A stretch of DNA of 64,000 nucleotides from Candidatus Sphingomonas phytovorans (GCA_029202385.1 CP119314.1:3598501-3662500); one strand, 5' to 3'. Positions 1-9,035 are shown, numbered from the stretch's first letter. Translations and numbers: made by a program. The notes: generated by a model not told the origin, from the letters alone.

Positions 1-361
1 ACGCGACGGCGAGGAGCCGCCGGCGTGCGTGCTAGTCGACGAAGCGCAGTTCCTGACCGCGGCACAGGTCGACCAGCTTGCTTCGCTTGCCGATTTCCAC
101 AACGTGCCGGTGCTCGCTTATGGCCTGCGCACCGATTTCCAGGGCCAGTTGTTCGAGGGATCGGCACGGCTGCTGGCGATCGCTGATTCGCTGATCGAGA
201 TCAAATCGGTCTGCGCCTGCGGGCGGAAGGCGACGATGAACATGCGGGTGGATGCCAATGGCAATCCGATCCGCGAGGGCGCCCAGACCGAGATCGGCGG
301 CAACGACCGCTATGTCGCGATGTGCCGGCGGCACTTCATGGAGCGTACAGCCGGGCTATAG
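1..361 (+). CDS. tdk: Thymidine kinase, 3' part (truncated by window start)
   Basis: Type II thymidine kinase, which phosphorylates thymidine with ATP in the salvage pathway in the cytoplasm. The reading frame is open from base 2, so the N-terminal P-loop lies outside the window. The visible part begins just before the VDEAQF motif (Walker B-like, with the catalytic Glu). It continues through the LRTDF segment to the C-terminal zinc lid, where the pairs C-A-C and M-C-R-R-H are the likely metal ligands. The GTG at 29 is internal and not a real start. The family is usually about 190-200 residues, so roughly 40% is missing. Family assignment is firm. Confidence 0.93.
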   Translation, partial: RDGEEPPACVLVDEAQFLTAAQVDQLASLADFHNVPVLAYGLRTDFQGQLFEGSARLLAIADSLIEIKSVCACGRKATMNMRVDANGNPIREGAQTEIGGNDRYVAMCRRHFMERTAGL

Positions 362-417
362 TATCGGGGTGATTGTCCGCCCGGCCGTTTCGGGCGGCCG
401 AGTCGAGGAACGCCGCG

Positions 418-801
418 ATGCGCAACCCTATCCTGCTCGTTCTGCCCCTGGCCGCGTTTTGCGCCGTCGCCGCGACGGCCCAGACGCCCCCTGCCACCGG
501 CATGGCTACGCCCGGCCAGCCAGCCACGATCCCGTTCGTTCGGCTCGGGGGAATCTACGACTTCCAGGCCGATGGCGACCGGGCCGTCTATCTCCAGGAC
601 AACAGCCGCAAATGGTATCATGCGACCATCCTGGGTCCCTGTATCGGCCTGACCTTCGCCAACCGCATCGGCGTGAAGACGCGCGGGACGGAGTCGCTCG
701 ACCGCTTCGGGTCGCTGCTGGTCGACGGGCAGGAATGCCAGATCGACCAGCTGGTGACGAGCGGACCGCCGCCGAAAAAAGCGAAGAAGCCGAAGCGCTG
801 A
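418..801 (+). CDS. Secreted DUF6491-like protein
   Basis: Small exported protein of 127 residues with a clear signal peptide (MRNPILLVLPLAAFCAV, then cleavage after ATA). The body has the pattern GGIYDF...DGDRAVYLQD...WYHATI...C...RIG...LDRFGSLLV...C, which matches my memory of the DUF6491 family common in sphingomonads. Two cysteines could form a disulfide. The tail is basic (PPPKKAKKPKR). An earlier in-frame start at 373 exists, but the ATG at 418 has a GAGGA Shine-Dalgarno about 8 nt upstream and puts the signal peptide at the N-terminus. Function is unknown. Confidence 0.75.
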   Translation: MRNPILLVLPLAAFCAVAATAQTPPATGMATPGQPATIPFVRLGGIYDFQADGDRAVYLQDNSRKWYHATILGPCIGLTFANRIGVKTRGTESLDRFGSLLVDGQECQIDQLVTSGPPPKKAKKPKR

Positions 802-808
802 GAGTCCG

Positions 809-839
809 TTTGAAAATTCGCGAGAGAGCGAATTTCAAA
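809..839. repeat. AT-rich perfect hairpin between genes
   Basis: A near-perfect inverted repeat: TTTGAAAATTCGC, a short GAGAGA-type loop, then GCGAATTTCAAA. It is unusually AT-rich for this genome and lies between the DUF6491-like gene and the M50 protease gene. No T-run follows the stem, so it is not a typical rho-independent terminator. It could be an RNA-processing hairpin or an operator. Confidence 0.6.
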
Positions 840-904
840 ACGGTACCGGCGCATTCCGGCCAAACGCTGAGCCCGCGCTGGCGAAGCCGTGGCCGCATCG
901 CTAG

Positions 905-1603
905 ATGCGGACGATGAACATCGTCTCCATTCTTTATTCGGCCGCGGTCTGGATCATTCCGCTGACCATCGCGATCGTGCTGCACGAGATCGCGCATGGC
1001 TGGGTCGCCTATGCGTTTGGCGATCCCACCGCGAAACACCTCGGGCGGCTGTCGGTCAACCCGGCCACCCATGTCGATCCGGTCGGCACCATCCTGTTGC
1101 CGCTGTCGCTCGCCATTGCCCATCTGCCGGTGTTCGGCTGGGCCAAGCCGGTGCCGGTCGTCGCCAGCCGGCTGCGCAATCCGCGGGTGCACATGATGAT
1201 CGTCGCGCTTGCCGGCCCGGCAATGAACCTTGCCCTCGCCCTGATCGGCACGATCACCCTCGCCGTCTTCGTCGCTTTCTGGACGGGCGGCACGCCGACG
1301 GGCGCAAGTGCCTTCCTGTTCGACAACCTGATCAACTTCGTGATGATCAACATCTTCCTGGCGATCTTCAACCTGCTGCCGATCCCCCCTTTCGATGGCG
1401 GCCATGTCGTCGAGGGGCTGCTGCCCCGTCCGCTCGCCGCGCGCTATGCGCGGATCGGCCGCTATGGCTTCCTGCTGCTCCTCTTCCTGCTGGTGGTCCT
1501 GCCGATGATCGCGCCGAACGCGAATGTGGTCGCGCGTGTGATCGGGCCACCCGCCAACGCGCTGATCGACCTGCTGCTCGGGTCCGCCGGCCTCGCGACC
1601 TGA
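905..1603 (+). CDS. Site-2 protease family (M50) membrane metalloprotease
   Basis: Intramembrane zinc metalloprotease of the S2P/M50 class, 232 residues, without a PDZ domain. The zinc motif HEIAH is at residues 27-31 inside the first membrane segment. The third ligand is in the NLLPIPPFDGGH segment near residues 156-168. About six hydrophobic segments are visible. The neighbouring GDPTAK..GRL..NP stretch is typical of the short bacterial subgroup. The gene ends 3 nt before truB, so it is probably co-transcribed with truB-rpsO-pnp. A second ATG at 914 is an alternative start. Substrate unknown. Confidence 0.9.
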   Translation: MRTMNIVSILYSAAVWIIPLTIAIVLHEIAHGWVAYAFGDPTAKHLGRLSVNPATHVDPVGTILLPLSLAIAHLPVFGWAKPVPVVASRLRNPRVHMMIVALAGPAMNLALALIGTITLAVFVAFWTGGTPTGASAFLFDNLINFVMINIFLAIFNLLPIPPFDGGHVVEGLLPRPLAARYARIGRYGFLLLLFLLVVLPMIAPNANVVARVIGPPANALIDLLLGSAGLAT

Positions 1604-1606
1604 ACG

Positions 1607-2608
1607 ATGCACGGCTGGATCATCCTCGACAAGCCGCTCGGTCTCGGCTCCACCCAGGGCGTCTCGGCGGTCAAGCGCGCGCTGCGCGCGGGCGGGTACG
1701 GCAAGCTCAAGGTCGGGCATGGCGGCACGCTCGACCCGCTCGCCACCGGCGTGCTCCCGATCGCGATCGGCGAGGCGACCAAGCTCGCGGGGCGCATGCT
1801 CGACAGCGATAAGGTGTATGATTTCACCATCAGCTTCGGGGTGCAGACTGATACGCTCGACCTGGAAGGCGCAGAGATCGCGCGGTCGGATGTGCGGCCG
1901 ACCCTTGCCGATATCGAAGCGGTGTTGCCGCGCTTCACCGGCCCGATCGAGCAGGTGCCGCCTGCCTATTCGGCGCTGAAGGTCGACGGACAGCGTGCTT
2001 ATGATCTGGCGCGCGCTGGCGAAGAGGTGGTGCTGGCGAGCCGTTCGGTGACGGTCCATGCCCTCAGTTCCTCCCCGGTACGGGGAGGGGGACCGTCCGA
2101 AGGATGGTGGAGGGGGGCTTCCGCGGACGGGCCGCTTGTGGAAGCCCCCCTCCACCATTCGCCGGAAGAGGCGAATGGTCCCCCTCCCCGTGCCGGGGAG
2201 GATCTTGAAGAGGTCACTCTCACCGCCCATGTCTCGAAGGGCACCTATATCCGCAGCCTCGCGCGCGACATTGCGCTGGCGCTTGGGACCGTCGGCCATG
2301 TCACCATGCTGCGCCGGGTGAAGGCCGGCCCGTTCACCCTGGCTGACTCGATATCGCTGGACAAACTGGACGAACTCGGCCATGGGCGCGCCCTTGAAGA
2401 GAAACTCCTGCCCCTGAGGGCGGGGCTGGACGACATCCCGGCTCTATCCCTCACTCCCGATCAGGCAGGGCTGCTCCGACAGGGGCGGGTGTTGATCGGG
2501 ATCGCCGCAGACGATGGCCTCCACTTCGCGATATCGGACGATGTTCCGGTCGCCCTGGTGGAAGTTCAGGACCGCGAGGTCCGTGTCGTTCGCGGTTTCA
2601 ACCTCTGA
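1607..2608 (+). CDS. truB: tRNA pseudouridine-55 synthase, with an in-frame palindromic insert
   Basis: Converts U55 of tRNA to pseudouridine in the T loop. The catalytic motif GGTLDPLATGVL is near residues 41-52, with the nucleophilic Asp. The SKGTYIRSLARD segment and a C-terminal PUA-like part are present. Length is 333 residues against about 290-310 for most relatives. The excess is a Pro/Gly-rich stretch (about residues 155-199, reading SSPVRGGG...) just before the SKGTYIR motif. It is encoded exactly by a 132-nt palindromic repeat at 2070-2201. The insert keeps frame (44 codons) and falls in a loop between conserved strands, so the enzyme is probably active. Followed by rpsO 15 nt later. 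Confidence 0.95.
   Translation: MHGWIILDKPLGLGSTQGVSAVKRALRAGGYGKLKVGHGGTLDPLATGVLPIAIGEATKLAGRMLDSDKVYDFTISFGVQTDTLDLEGAEIARSDVRPTLADIEAVLPRFTGPIEQVPPAYSALKVDGQRAYDLARAGEEVVLASRSVTVHALSSSPVRGGGPSEGWWRGASADGPLVEAPLHHSPEEANGPPPRAGEDLEEVTLTAHVSKGTYIRSLARDIALALGTVGHVTMLRRVKAGPFTLADSISLDKLDELGHGRALEEKLLPLRAGLDDIPALSLTPDQAGLLRQGRVLIGIAADDGLHFAISDDVPVALVEVQDREVRVVRGFNL
2070..2201. repeat. Compound palindrome inside truB
   Basis: Two inverted copies of the same module, 132 nt in all. Each arm has a hairpin (CCTCCCCGG..CGGGGAGG), then GGGGACC, a small variable stem-loop, then GGTGGAGGGGGGCTTCC. The arms match except for the variable stem-loops and one base in the outer hairpin loop (T/C). A unique stretch of about 20 nt sits in the centre. 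The layout matches the terminal repeats around the DUF559 gene at 57823-58294, but there is no gene between the arms. The length is a multiple of three and truB stays open through it. Confidence 0.9.
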
Positions 2609-2623
2609 TTCGAAAGGAAGCCG

Positions 2624-2893
2624 ATGTCGATCACTCAGGAGCGCAAGGAAGCGCTCGTCAAGGACCATGCCCGCGCCGAAGGCGATACGGGTTCCCCCGA
2701 AGTCCAGGTCGCGATCCTCACCGAGCGCATCCGCAACCTGACCGAGCACTTCAAGGGCCACAAGAAGGACAATCATTCGCGCCGCGGGCTGCTGATGATG
2801 GTCAACAAGCGCCGGTCGCTGCTCGACTATCTCCGTCACAAGGACGGCCAGCGTTATACCGATCTCATCGCGAAGCTCGGTCTTCGCAAGTAA
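2624..2893 (+). CDS. rpsO: 30S ribosomal protein S15
   Basis: Primary 16S rRNA-binding protein of the small subunit platform. The 89-residue length is exactly the family norm. Conserved segments are visible: [25 protein letters not shown], and the C-terminal [21 protein letters not shown]. An AAAGGAAG ribosome binding site precedes the ATG. It lies between truB and pnp, the widely conserved order, and is followed at once by a strong terminator. Confidence 0.98.
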   Translation: MSITQERKEALVKDHARAEGDTGSPEVQVAILTERIRNLTEHFKGHKKDNHSRRGLLMMVNKRRSLLDYLRHKDGQRYTDLIAKLGLRK

Positions 2894-2898
2894 GAAAC

Positions 2899-2920
2899 CG
2901 GCGCCCTCGGGCGCCGTTTT
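2899..2920 (+). terminator. Rho-independent terminator after rpsO
   Basis: GC-rich stem CGGCGCC/GGCGCCG with a short loop followed by TTTT, starting 5 nt after the rpsO stop codon. It would separate the truB-rpsO unit from pnp, or serve as a processing/attenuation site. The 241-nt gap before pnp holds a further GC-rich palindromic leader near 3060-3120. Confidence 0.8.
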
Positions 2921-3134
2921 CATATTCCGGCGCAAGCCGGAACCAGCAAAATAACCTCGCGCAAGCGGGGCCACCAGCTCGATCGAGACTGGACCCCGAT
3001 CACGGGGATATAAGGACGAGAAGCAATTCGGCGGATCGTCTCAGGAGCGACAACTCGCTCCAAACCGCGCGGGCCGGCCTAGCCCGCACATAGGCCCCGG
3101 CCAGCATCTGGCGGCCGGAGTTGAAGGAAATAAA

Positions 3135-5507
3135 ATGTTCGATACGAAAACCGTAAGCATCCAGTGGGGCGGCAAGACCCTCACGCTGGAAACGGGCCGC
3201 GTTGCCCGCCAGGCCAATGGCGCCGTCATTGCGACGCTTGGCGAAACCGTCGTGTTGTGCGCGGTCACCGCTGCACGCTCCGTCAAGGAAGGGCAGGATT
3301 TCTTCCCGCTCACCGTCCACTATCAGGAAAAATTCTCGGCTTCGGGCCGCATCCCCGGCGGCTTCTTCAAGCGTGAGCGCGGCGCCACCGAAAAGGAGAC
3401 GCTGACCAGCCGCCTGATCGACCGCCCGATCCGCCCGCTGTTCCCGGAAGGCTTCTACAACGAGATCAACGTCATCGCCCAGGTGCTGAGCTATGACGGC
3501 GAGAACGAGCCGGACATCCTCGCGATGGTCGCCGCCTCCGCCGCCCTCACCATCTCCGGCGTGCCGTTCATGGGCCCGATCGGCGCAGCCCGCGTCGGTT
3601 ATGTCGATGGCGAGTATATCCTGAACCCGACCCTCGAGCAGAGCAAGGAAGGCGATCTCGACCTGGTCGTCGCCGCCACGCATGGCGCGGTGATGATGGT
3701 CGAATCCGAAGCCAGGGAGCTGTCGGAAGACGTGATGCTCGGCGCGGTGCAGTTCGCCCACAAGGCATGCCGCGAGGCAGTCGGCGCGATCATCGATCTC
3801 GCCGAGCAGGCCGCCAAGGAGCCCTGGGAAATGGCCGAGCAGGCCGACCTGTCGGCCGCCAAGGACAAGCTGAAGAAGCTGATCGGCAAGGACATCGCCG
3901 CCGCCTACAAGGTGACCGACAAGTCCAAGCGTTCGGACCTGCTGAACGCGGCGCGCGCCAAGGGCAAGGCGGCGTTCGCCGAAGCGACCCCGCAGGACCA
4001 GATGGCCGCCGGCAAGCTGATGAAGAAGCTGGAAGCCGAGATCGTCCGTGGCGCCATCCTGAAGGACGGCAAGCGCATCGACGGCCGCACCACCACCCAG
4101 ATCCGTCCGATCGAGGCGATGGTCCACTTCCTGCCGCGCACGCATGGCTCGGCGCTGTTCACGCGCGGCGAGACCCAGTCGATCTGCACCACCACGCTCG
4201 GCACGCGCGACGCGGAGCAGATGATCGACGGCCTGACCGGCCTGTCCTACGAGCATTTCATGCTTCACTATAACTTCCCGCCCTATTCGGTCGGCGAAGT
4301 CGGCCGCTTCGGTGCGCCGGGCCGTCGCGAAGTCGGCCACGGCAAGCTCGCCTGGCGCGCGCTGCACCCGGTGCTGCCGTCGAAGGAAGAGTTCCCCTAC
4401 ACGATCCGCGTCCTCTCCGACATCACCGAGTCGAACGGCTCGTCGTCGATGGCGACGGTGTGCGGCGGTTCGCTGTCGATGATGGACGCCGGCGTGCCGC
4501 TGAAGCGCCCGGTCTCGGGCATCGCGATGGGCCTGATCCTCGAGGGCAAGGACTTCGCCGTCCTGTCCGACATCCTGGGCGACGAGGATCACCTCGGCGA
4601 CATGGATTTCAAGGTGGCTGGCACGTCCGAGGGCATCACGACGATGCAGATGGACATCAAGATCGCCGGCATCACCGAAGAGATCATGCGCGTCGCGCTG
4701 AACCAGGCCAAGGAAGGCCGCGCGCACATCCTGGGCGAGATGGCCAAGGCGCTCGACCACACCCGTGAGGAGCTCTCGGCGCACGCACCGCGCATCGAGA
4801 CGATCACGATCGACAAGTCGAAGATCCGTGAAGTCATCGGCACCGGCGGCAAGGTGATCCGCGAGATCGTCGCCACCACCGGCGCCAAGGTCGACATCGA
4901 CGACGAGGGCGTGATCAAGGTCAGCTCCTCCGACGCGGCGCAGATCGAGGCGGCGATCAAGTGGATCAAGGGCCTGGTCGAGGAAGCCGAAGTCGGCAAG
5001 ATCTATGACGGCAAGGTCGTCAACCTGGTCGATTTCGGTGCGTTCGTGAACTTCATGGGCGGCAAGGACGGCCTCGTCCACGTCTCCGAGATCAAGAACG
5101 AGCGTGTCGAGAAGGTGGCCGACGTCCTGAGCGAAGGCCAGGAAGTCAAGGTCAAGGTCCTCGAGATCGATCCGCGCGGCAAGGTCCGCCTGTCGATGCG
5201 CGTCGTCGACCAGGAGACCGGCGCCGAGCTGGAGGACACCCGTCCCGCCCGCGAGCCCCGCGAAGGCGGCGACCGTGGCGATCGTGGTCCGCGCGGCCCG
5301 CGCCGTGATGGTGATGGCGGCCGTGGCCCGCGTGGCGATGGCGGCGGTCGTGGCGACCGCGGTCCGCGCCGTGACGGTGACGGCGGCCGTGGCCCCCGTC
5401 GCGATGGCGGCGGCGACCGCGCGCCCCGCGGCGAGCGTTCGGGCAACAAGGATGACGGCCCCGCGCCCGAGTTCGCGCCTGCCTTCCTGACCGGCGACCG
5501 CGACTAA
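3135..5507 (+). CDS. pnp: Polyribonucleotide nucleotidyltransferase (PNPase)
   Basis: 3'-5' phosphorolytic exoribonuclease of the RNA degradosome, 790 residues. Order: first RNase PH domain (about 10-220), an alpha-helical linker, second RNase PH domain (about 300-540), KH domain from about 555 ([10 protein letters not shown]), S1 domain from about 620 ([13 protein letters not shown]). The extra C-terminal tail of about 90 residues is built of imperfect [15 protein letters not shown] units, an RGG-like RNA-binding or degradosome-docking tail. Enteric PNPase is about 711 residues, so the tail accounts for the added length. The leader upstream is long (more than 200 nt), as expected for an autoregulated gene. 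Confidence 0.98.
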   Translation: MFDTKTVSIQWGGKTLTLETGRVARQANGAVIATLGETVVLCAVTAARSVKEGQDFFPLTVHYQEKFSASGRIPGGFFKRERGATEKETLTSRLIDRPIRPLFPEGFYNEINVIAQVLSYDGENEPDILAMVAASAALTISGVPFMGPIGAARVGYVDGEYILNPTLEQSKEGDLDLVVAATHGAVMMVESEARELSEDVMLGAVQFAHKACREAVGAIIDLAEQAAKEPWEMAEQADLSAAKDKLKKLIGKDIAAAYKVTDKSKRSDLLNAARAKGKAAFAEATPQDQMAAGKLMKKLEAEIVRGAILKDGKRIDGRTTTQIRPIEAMVHFLPRTHGSALFTRGETQSICTTTLGTRDAEQMIDGLTGLSYEHFMLHYNFPPYSVGEVGRFGAPGRREVGHGKLAWRALHPVLPSKEEFPYTIRVLSDITESNGSSSMATVCGGSLSMMDAGVPLKRPVSGIAMGLILEGKDFAVLSDILGDEDHLGDMDFKVAGTSEGITTMQMDIKIAGITEEIMRVALNQAKEGRAHILGEMAKALDHTREELSAHAPRIETITIDKSKIREVIGTGGKVIREIVATTGAKVDIDDEGVIKVSSSDAAQIEAAIKWIKGLVEEAEVGKIYDGKVVNLVDFGAFVNFMGGKDGLVHVSEIKNERVEKVADVLSEGQEVKVKVLEIDPRGKVRLSMRVVDQETGAELEDTRPAREPREGGDRGDRGPRGPRRDGDGGRGPRGDGGGRGDRGPRRDGDGGRGPRRDGGGDRAPRGERSGNKDDGPAPEFAPAFLTGDRD

Positions 5508-5536
5508 GCGATCCGCGTCCTCAGGGACAAAGAAGA

Positions 5537-5563
5537 GGGGCCCGGGAAACCGGGCCCCTTTTT
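5537..5563 (+). terminator. Rho-independent terminator after pnp
   Basis: Stem GGGGCCCGG/CCGGGCCCC with a GAAA-type loop and a run of five T, 30 nt after the pnp stop. Confidence 0.9.
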
Positions 5564-5641
5564 CGTTGGCCTCCGCTTCTCCGGCGAAGGTCGGACAGAC
5601 TTGAGGTAGATCACCGACACGCTGACCGGTATAGCATAGGC

Positions 5642-6058
5642 ATGGCTGCCATATACGAAACGACAATGTGCCTCAGGTTTTTCGGTGATGACCTCGATCC
5701 CGACGAGATCACTGCACGCCTTGGTCGTCCTCCTTCTGTCGGAATGAAGAAGGGAGTAACTTGGGTTACGGAATCGGGGGCAGAAAAAGTTGCCCGCACC
5801 GGGTCATGGCGTCTAAAAACCAACGATCGTCAACTAGGAGACTTCGATAGTCACATTGCCCAAATTCTCGGAGGATTGAGCGATGACTTGGCCGTATGGG
5901 AAGATTTGACCACGCGGTTCAAGGCGGACGTTTTCTGCGGCCTTTTCATGAAAGAGAGCAATGAAGGCCTGAGCCTGTCCGCAAAATCGATGCTGGACTT
6001 AGGCGCTCGCAGGCTGTCGCTTGAGTTTGATATCTATGACCCAGGACTGCCCGACTGA
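5642..6058 (+). CDS. DUF4279 domain-containing protein
   Basis: 138-residue cytoplasmic protein of the DUF4279 type: an N-terminal strand with FFGDDLDPDEITARLGRPP, a central TGSWRLKT segment, and a late LSLEFDIYD strand. No function is assigned to the family; members are often found in variable genome regions. Base composition is clearly lower in GC than both neighbours and codon use is less biased, which suggests recent acquisition. The gene stands alone between the pnp terminator and a long inverted repeat. No partner gene is visible. Confidence 0.8.
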   Translation: MAAIYETTMCLRFFGDDLDPDEITARLGRPPSVGMKKGVTWVTESGAEKVARTGSWRLKTNDRQLGDFDSHIAQILGGLSDDLAVWEDLTTRFKADVFCGLFMKESNEGLSLSAKSMLDLGARRLSLEFDIYDPGLPD

Positions 6059-6105
6059 GACGCTGTCAGGCAATGAGCACGACGATCTCGGCCGACGCTT
6101 CTGAA

Positions 6106-6182
6106 GGCCGGGGCCCAGTTGGGGAACGAAAATGGTGAGCCCCGCGCTTCGTTACCACCGCCTTCCCGACTGGGCCCCGGCC
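6106..6182. repeat. Long intergenic inverted repeat
   Basis: Arms GGCCGGGGCCCAGTTGGG and CCGACTGGGCCCCGGCC flank about 40 nt, within which a second GGTG../..CACC pairing can be drawn. It occupies the gap between the convergent DUF4279 and thioesterase genes and may act as a bidirectional terminator. It belongs to a different palindrome family from the DUF559-associated one. Confidence 0.75.
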
Positions 6183-6201
6183 TTCGCCGGGGAAGAGAAG
6201 A

Positions 6202-6600
6202 TCAGACCGACTCCAACGCCCGCACCGGCCTCGGCCGCCGGTCCTGCCCGACCGCGACGAACGCGAACTCAGCCTCGGTCACCTTGTTCGCTTCCTCCGA
6301 ATGCCGGTCGCGTGCCCAGGCCTCGACCTGGACCCGCATCGAGGTGCGCCCGACCTTGATCAGCCGGGCGAACACCGACACCTCGTCGCCGACAAAGACC
6401 GGGCGGTGGAAGGCCATGCCCTCCACCGCGATCGTCACCGCCCGGCCGCCCGCGTGACGCGAGGCGACCGAGGAAGCGGCGAGGTCCATCTGGCTCATCA
6501 GCCAGCCGCCGAAGATGTCGCCATAGACATTGGCGTCGGCTGGCACCGCCGTCACGCGGACGGCGGGCTGCTCGTCAGGCATCGCCTCAGGCTGCGTCAT
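6202..6600 (-). CDS. Hotdog-fold acyl-CoA thioesterase (YciA-like)
   Basis: Hydrolyses acyl-CoA to free fatty acid and CoA. 132 residues with one hotdog domain. The segment NVYGDIFGGWLMSQMDLAAS is the family signature, with the catalytic Asp on the central helix, and VGDEVSVFARLIKVGRTSM forms the following strands. The ATG at 6600 overlaps the metE stop by 14 nt. A second ATG at 6582 removes the overlap and is equally plausible. It is downstream of metE on the same strand and so may share the riboswitch-controlled transcript, with no obvious metabolic link. Confidence 0.88.
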   Translation of the reverse strand: MTQPEAMPDEQPAVRVTAVPADANVYGDIFGGWLMSQMDLAASSVASRHAGGRAVTIAVEGMAFHRPVFVGDEVSVFARLIKVGRTSMRVQVEAWARDRHSEEANKVTEAEFAFVAVGQDRRPRPVRALESV

Positions 6601-8914
6601 AGGCGCCCCGCACGCGCATGCGCTGCGCCGCGGCGACCATCGCGATCAGCGCCGGCCGCACCTCTTCCCATTTGCGCGTCTTAAGCCCGCAATCGGGGTT
6701 CACCCAGAGCTGTTCCGCCGGCAGGCGCCTGCCCGCGAGCGTCAACAGATCGGTCATCTCCGCCTCGGCCGGAATGCGCGGCGCGTGGATGTCGTACACG
6801 CCCGGCCCGATCTCGTTGGGATAGGCATAATCGGCAAAGGCATCGAGCAATTCCATCTGCGACCGGGCGGTCTCGATCGAGATGACGTCGGCGTCCATCG
6901 CGCCGATCGAGGGCAGGATGTCGTTGAATTCCGAATAGCACATATGGGTGTGAATCTGGGTGTCGTCGCGCACGCCCGACGCGGTCAGCCGGAAACAGTC
7001 GACCGCCCAGTCGAGATAGGCCTGCCAGTCGGCGCGGCGCAGCGGCAGGCCCTCGCGAAGGGCCGCCTCGTCGATCTGGATCACCGCGGCACCGGCCGCC
7101 TCGAGGTCGACCACCTCGTCGCGGATCGCCAGCGCGATCTCGCGGCAGCTCGCGCTCCGGGGCTGGTCGTCGCGCACGAACGACCAGTTCAGGATCGTGA
7201 CCGGGCCGGTCAGCATGCCCTTCATCGGCCTGCCCGTCAGCGACTGGGCATAGCGCCACCAGTCGACCGTCATCGGTTTCGGCCGTGCGACATCGCCATA
7301 GAGGATCGGCGGCCGAACGCAGCGCGAGCCATAGCTCTGCACCCAGGCACTGCGGGTGAAGGCGAAGCCGGAGAGCTGCTCGCCGAAATATTGCACCATG
7401 TCGTTGCGCTCGAACTCGCCATGAACCAGCACGTCGAGGCCGATCTTCTCCTGCCACTCGACCGTCGCGGCGGTCTCGACGCGCAGGAACTGCTCATAGG
7501 CCAGGTCGTCGATCTCGCCCTTGATGTGGGCCGCGCGTGCCTTGCGCACCTCGGGCGTCTGCGGGAAGGAGCCGATCGTCGTGGTCGGAAAGCTCGGCAG
7601 GCCGAGCCGCGCCTGTTGCGCCGCGCGGCGATCGGCGAAGGGCGAGGCACGGTGAGTCATGCCGGCATCGACCGCCGCCAGCCGCGCCGCGACCGCGGGA
7701 TTGTGAATCAGCGGCGAGGTCCTGCGCGCTGCCACCGCCGCGCGCGCCGCCGCCAGCGGTTCGGCGACCGAGCCGGCGCCCTGATCCAGCGCCCGGGCCA
7801 GCACCGCCAGTTCGCCGATCTTCTGCACCGCGAAGGCAAGCCATTGCCCGACCTCCGGATCGAGCGCCGTCTCGATGGCGAGATCGACCGGAACATGCAG
7901 CAGCGAGCAGGACGGCGCGAGGATCAGGTCGCGTTCCGCCGCGACCGGCGCGATGCGATCGATCAGCGCATCGAGATCGGCGCGCCAGACATTGCGACCG
8001 TCGATCACGCCGAGCGACAGCAGCAGGTCGGGCCGGGCGCGCCGCCACACCGCGTCAAGCTGCTCCGGCGCACGGACCAGGTCGATGTGCAGGCCATGCA
8101 CCGGCAGGTCGGTCGCCAGGTCGAGATTGTCGCCGAGCGCGCCGAAATAGGTCGTCAGCATCACCTTGGGCCCGTTCACCGACAGCCGCCGGTACGCCAG
8201 CTTCAGCGCCTCGCGCTGGTCGTCGTCGAGGTCGAGCACCAGGCAGGGCTCGTCGATCTGCACCCAGTCGGCGCCCGCCCGAGCGAGCTGCGCCAGCACT
8301 TCCTCGTAAACCGGCAGAACCGAATCGAGCAGCGACAGCGGGACGACATCCTTGCCCTTGGCCAGCGTCAGCCAGGTCACCGGGCCGAGCAGCACCGGCC
8401 GCGTGTGGTAGCCAAGCGCCTTCGCCTCGAGGAATTCGTCGACCGCCTTGCCCGACGACAGGGCGAATTCCTGCCCCGCGGCCAGTTCAGGCACCATGTA
8501 ATGATAGTTGGTGTCGAACCATTTGGTCATTTCCTGCGCGGTGCTGTCCAGCCCGTGCGCGCAGCCCTCATGGCCCTTCGCGTCCTGAGCGCCACGGGCC
8601 CCCTGAGCGCCGCGCGCCATCGCGAAATAGGTGTCGAGGCCGACCTTGCCGCCGTCCCAGCCATAGCGCGCCGGCACCGCGCCGAGCATCGCCGAGGTGT
8701 CGAGCACATGATCGTAGAGCGAGAAGTCGCCGCTTGGGATGATATCGGCGCCAAGCGCCTTTTGCCGCGCCCAGGCGGCGGCGCGCAGGCCCTGAGCCGC
8801 GAGCGACAGCGTATCGGCGGCCGACTTGCCGGACCAGAAGCTTTCAAGGGCGAACTTCAGCTCGCGGCGCGGGCCGATGCGGGGGAAACCGAGGGTAGCC
8901 ACGGAAATGGTCAT
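6587..8914 (-). CDS. metE: Cobalamin-independent methionine synthase
   Basis: Transfers the methyl group of 5-methyltetrahydropteroyl-triglutamate to homocysteine without B12. 775 residues starting MTISVATLGFPRIG, the standard N-terminus; the frame runs further upstream but that part overlaps the riboswitch. The zinc ligands are in HTHMCYSEF and NPDCGLKTR near the C-terminus. The SFPQTPEVRKAR segment begins the catalytic C-terminal barrel. A short Ala/Gly-rich stretch (ARGAQGARGAQDAKGHEG) near residue 100 looks like a small low-complexity expansion. The gene sits behind a cobalamin riboswitch and an AT-rich palindrome, fitting repression when B12 is present. Confidence 0.97.
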   Translation of the reverse strand: MTISVATLGFPRIGPRRELKFALESFWSGKSAADTLSLAAQGLRAAAWARQKALGADIIPSGDFSLYDHVLDTSAMLGAVPARYGWDGGKVGLDTYFAMARGAQGARGAQDAKGHEGCAHGLDSTAQEMTKWFDTNYHYMVPELAAGQEFALSSGKAVDEFLEAKALGYHTRPVLLGPVTWLTLAKGKDVVPLSLLDSVLPVYEEVLAQLARAGADWVQIDEPCLVLDLDDDQREALKLAYRRLSVNGPKVMLTTYFGALGDNLDLATDLPVHGLHIDLVRAPEQLDAVWRRARPDLLLSLGVIDGRNVWRADLDALIDRIAPVAAERDLILAPSCSLLHVPVDLAIETALDPEVGQWLAFAVQKIGELAVLARALDQGAGSVAEPLAAARAAVAARRTSPLIHNPAVAARLAAVDAGMTHRASPFADRRAAQQARLGLPSFPTTTIGSFPQTPEVRKARAAHIKGEIDDLAYEQFLRVETAATVEWQEKIGLDVLVHGEFERNDMVQYFGEQLSGFAFTRSAWVQSYGSRCVRPPILYGDVARPKPMTVDWWRYAQSLTGRPMKGMLTGPVTILNWSFVRDDQPRSASCREIALAIRDEVVDLEAAGAAVIQIDEAALREGLPLRRADWQAYLDWAVDCFRLTASGVRDDTQIHTHMCYSEFNDILPSIGAMDADVISIETARSQMELLDAFADYAYPNEIGPGVYDIHAPRIPAEAEMTDLLTLAGRRLPAEQLWVNPDCGLKTRKWEEVRPALIAMVAAAQRMRVRGAYDAA

Positions 8915-9035
8915 CGTCTTGCCTTGCGTTGGGCAAGGTGATGGCCGGACGCACGGCAACGGGCCGGCGCCCCTCTGGCAAGCCCGGGCGCGGTGTTGCA
9001 CGCGGCCTGACCGGGCACCCCGCCGGAGGACGTTA

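Noticed and set aside
506..2383. 625-codon open frame on the minus strand
   Set aside because: It lies antisense to the protease and truB genes and reads as Arg/Asp/His-rich low-complexity protein with no domain; a GC-rich shadow.
5265..5440. Tandem repeat DNA in the pnp tail considered as CRISPR or minisatellite
   Set aside because: Units are imperfect, vary in length, have no spacers, and keep the pnp frame; it encodes an RGG-like tail.
3000..5666. 888-codon open frame antisense to pnp
   Set aside because: Composition (long Ala/Asp/Leu/Val runs, no motif) and exact overlap with pnp show it is a shadow.
6530..8941. 803-codon open frame antisense to metE
   Set aside because: Arg-rich shadow of a well-identified gene.
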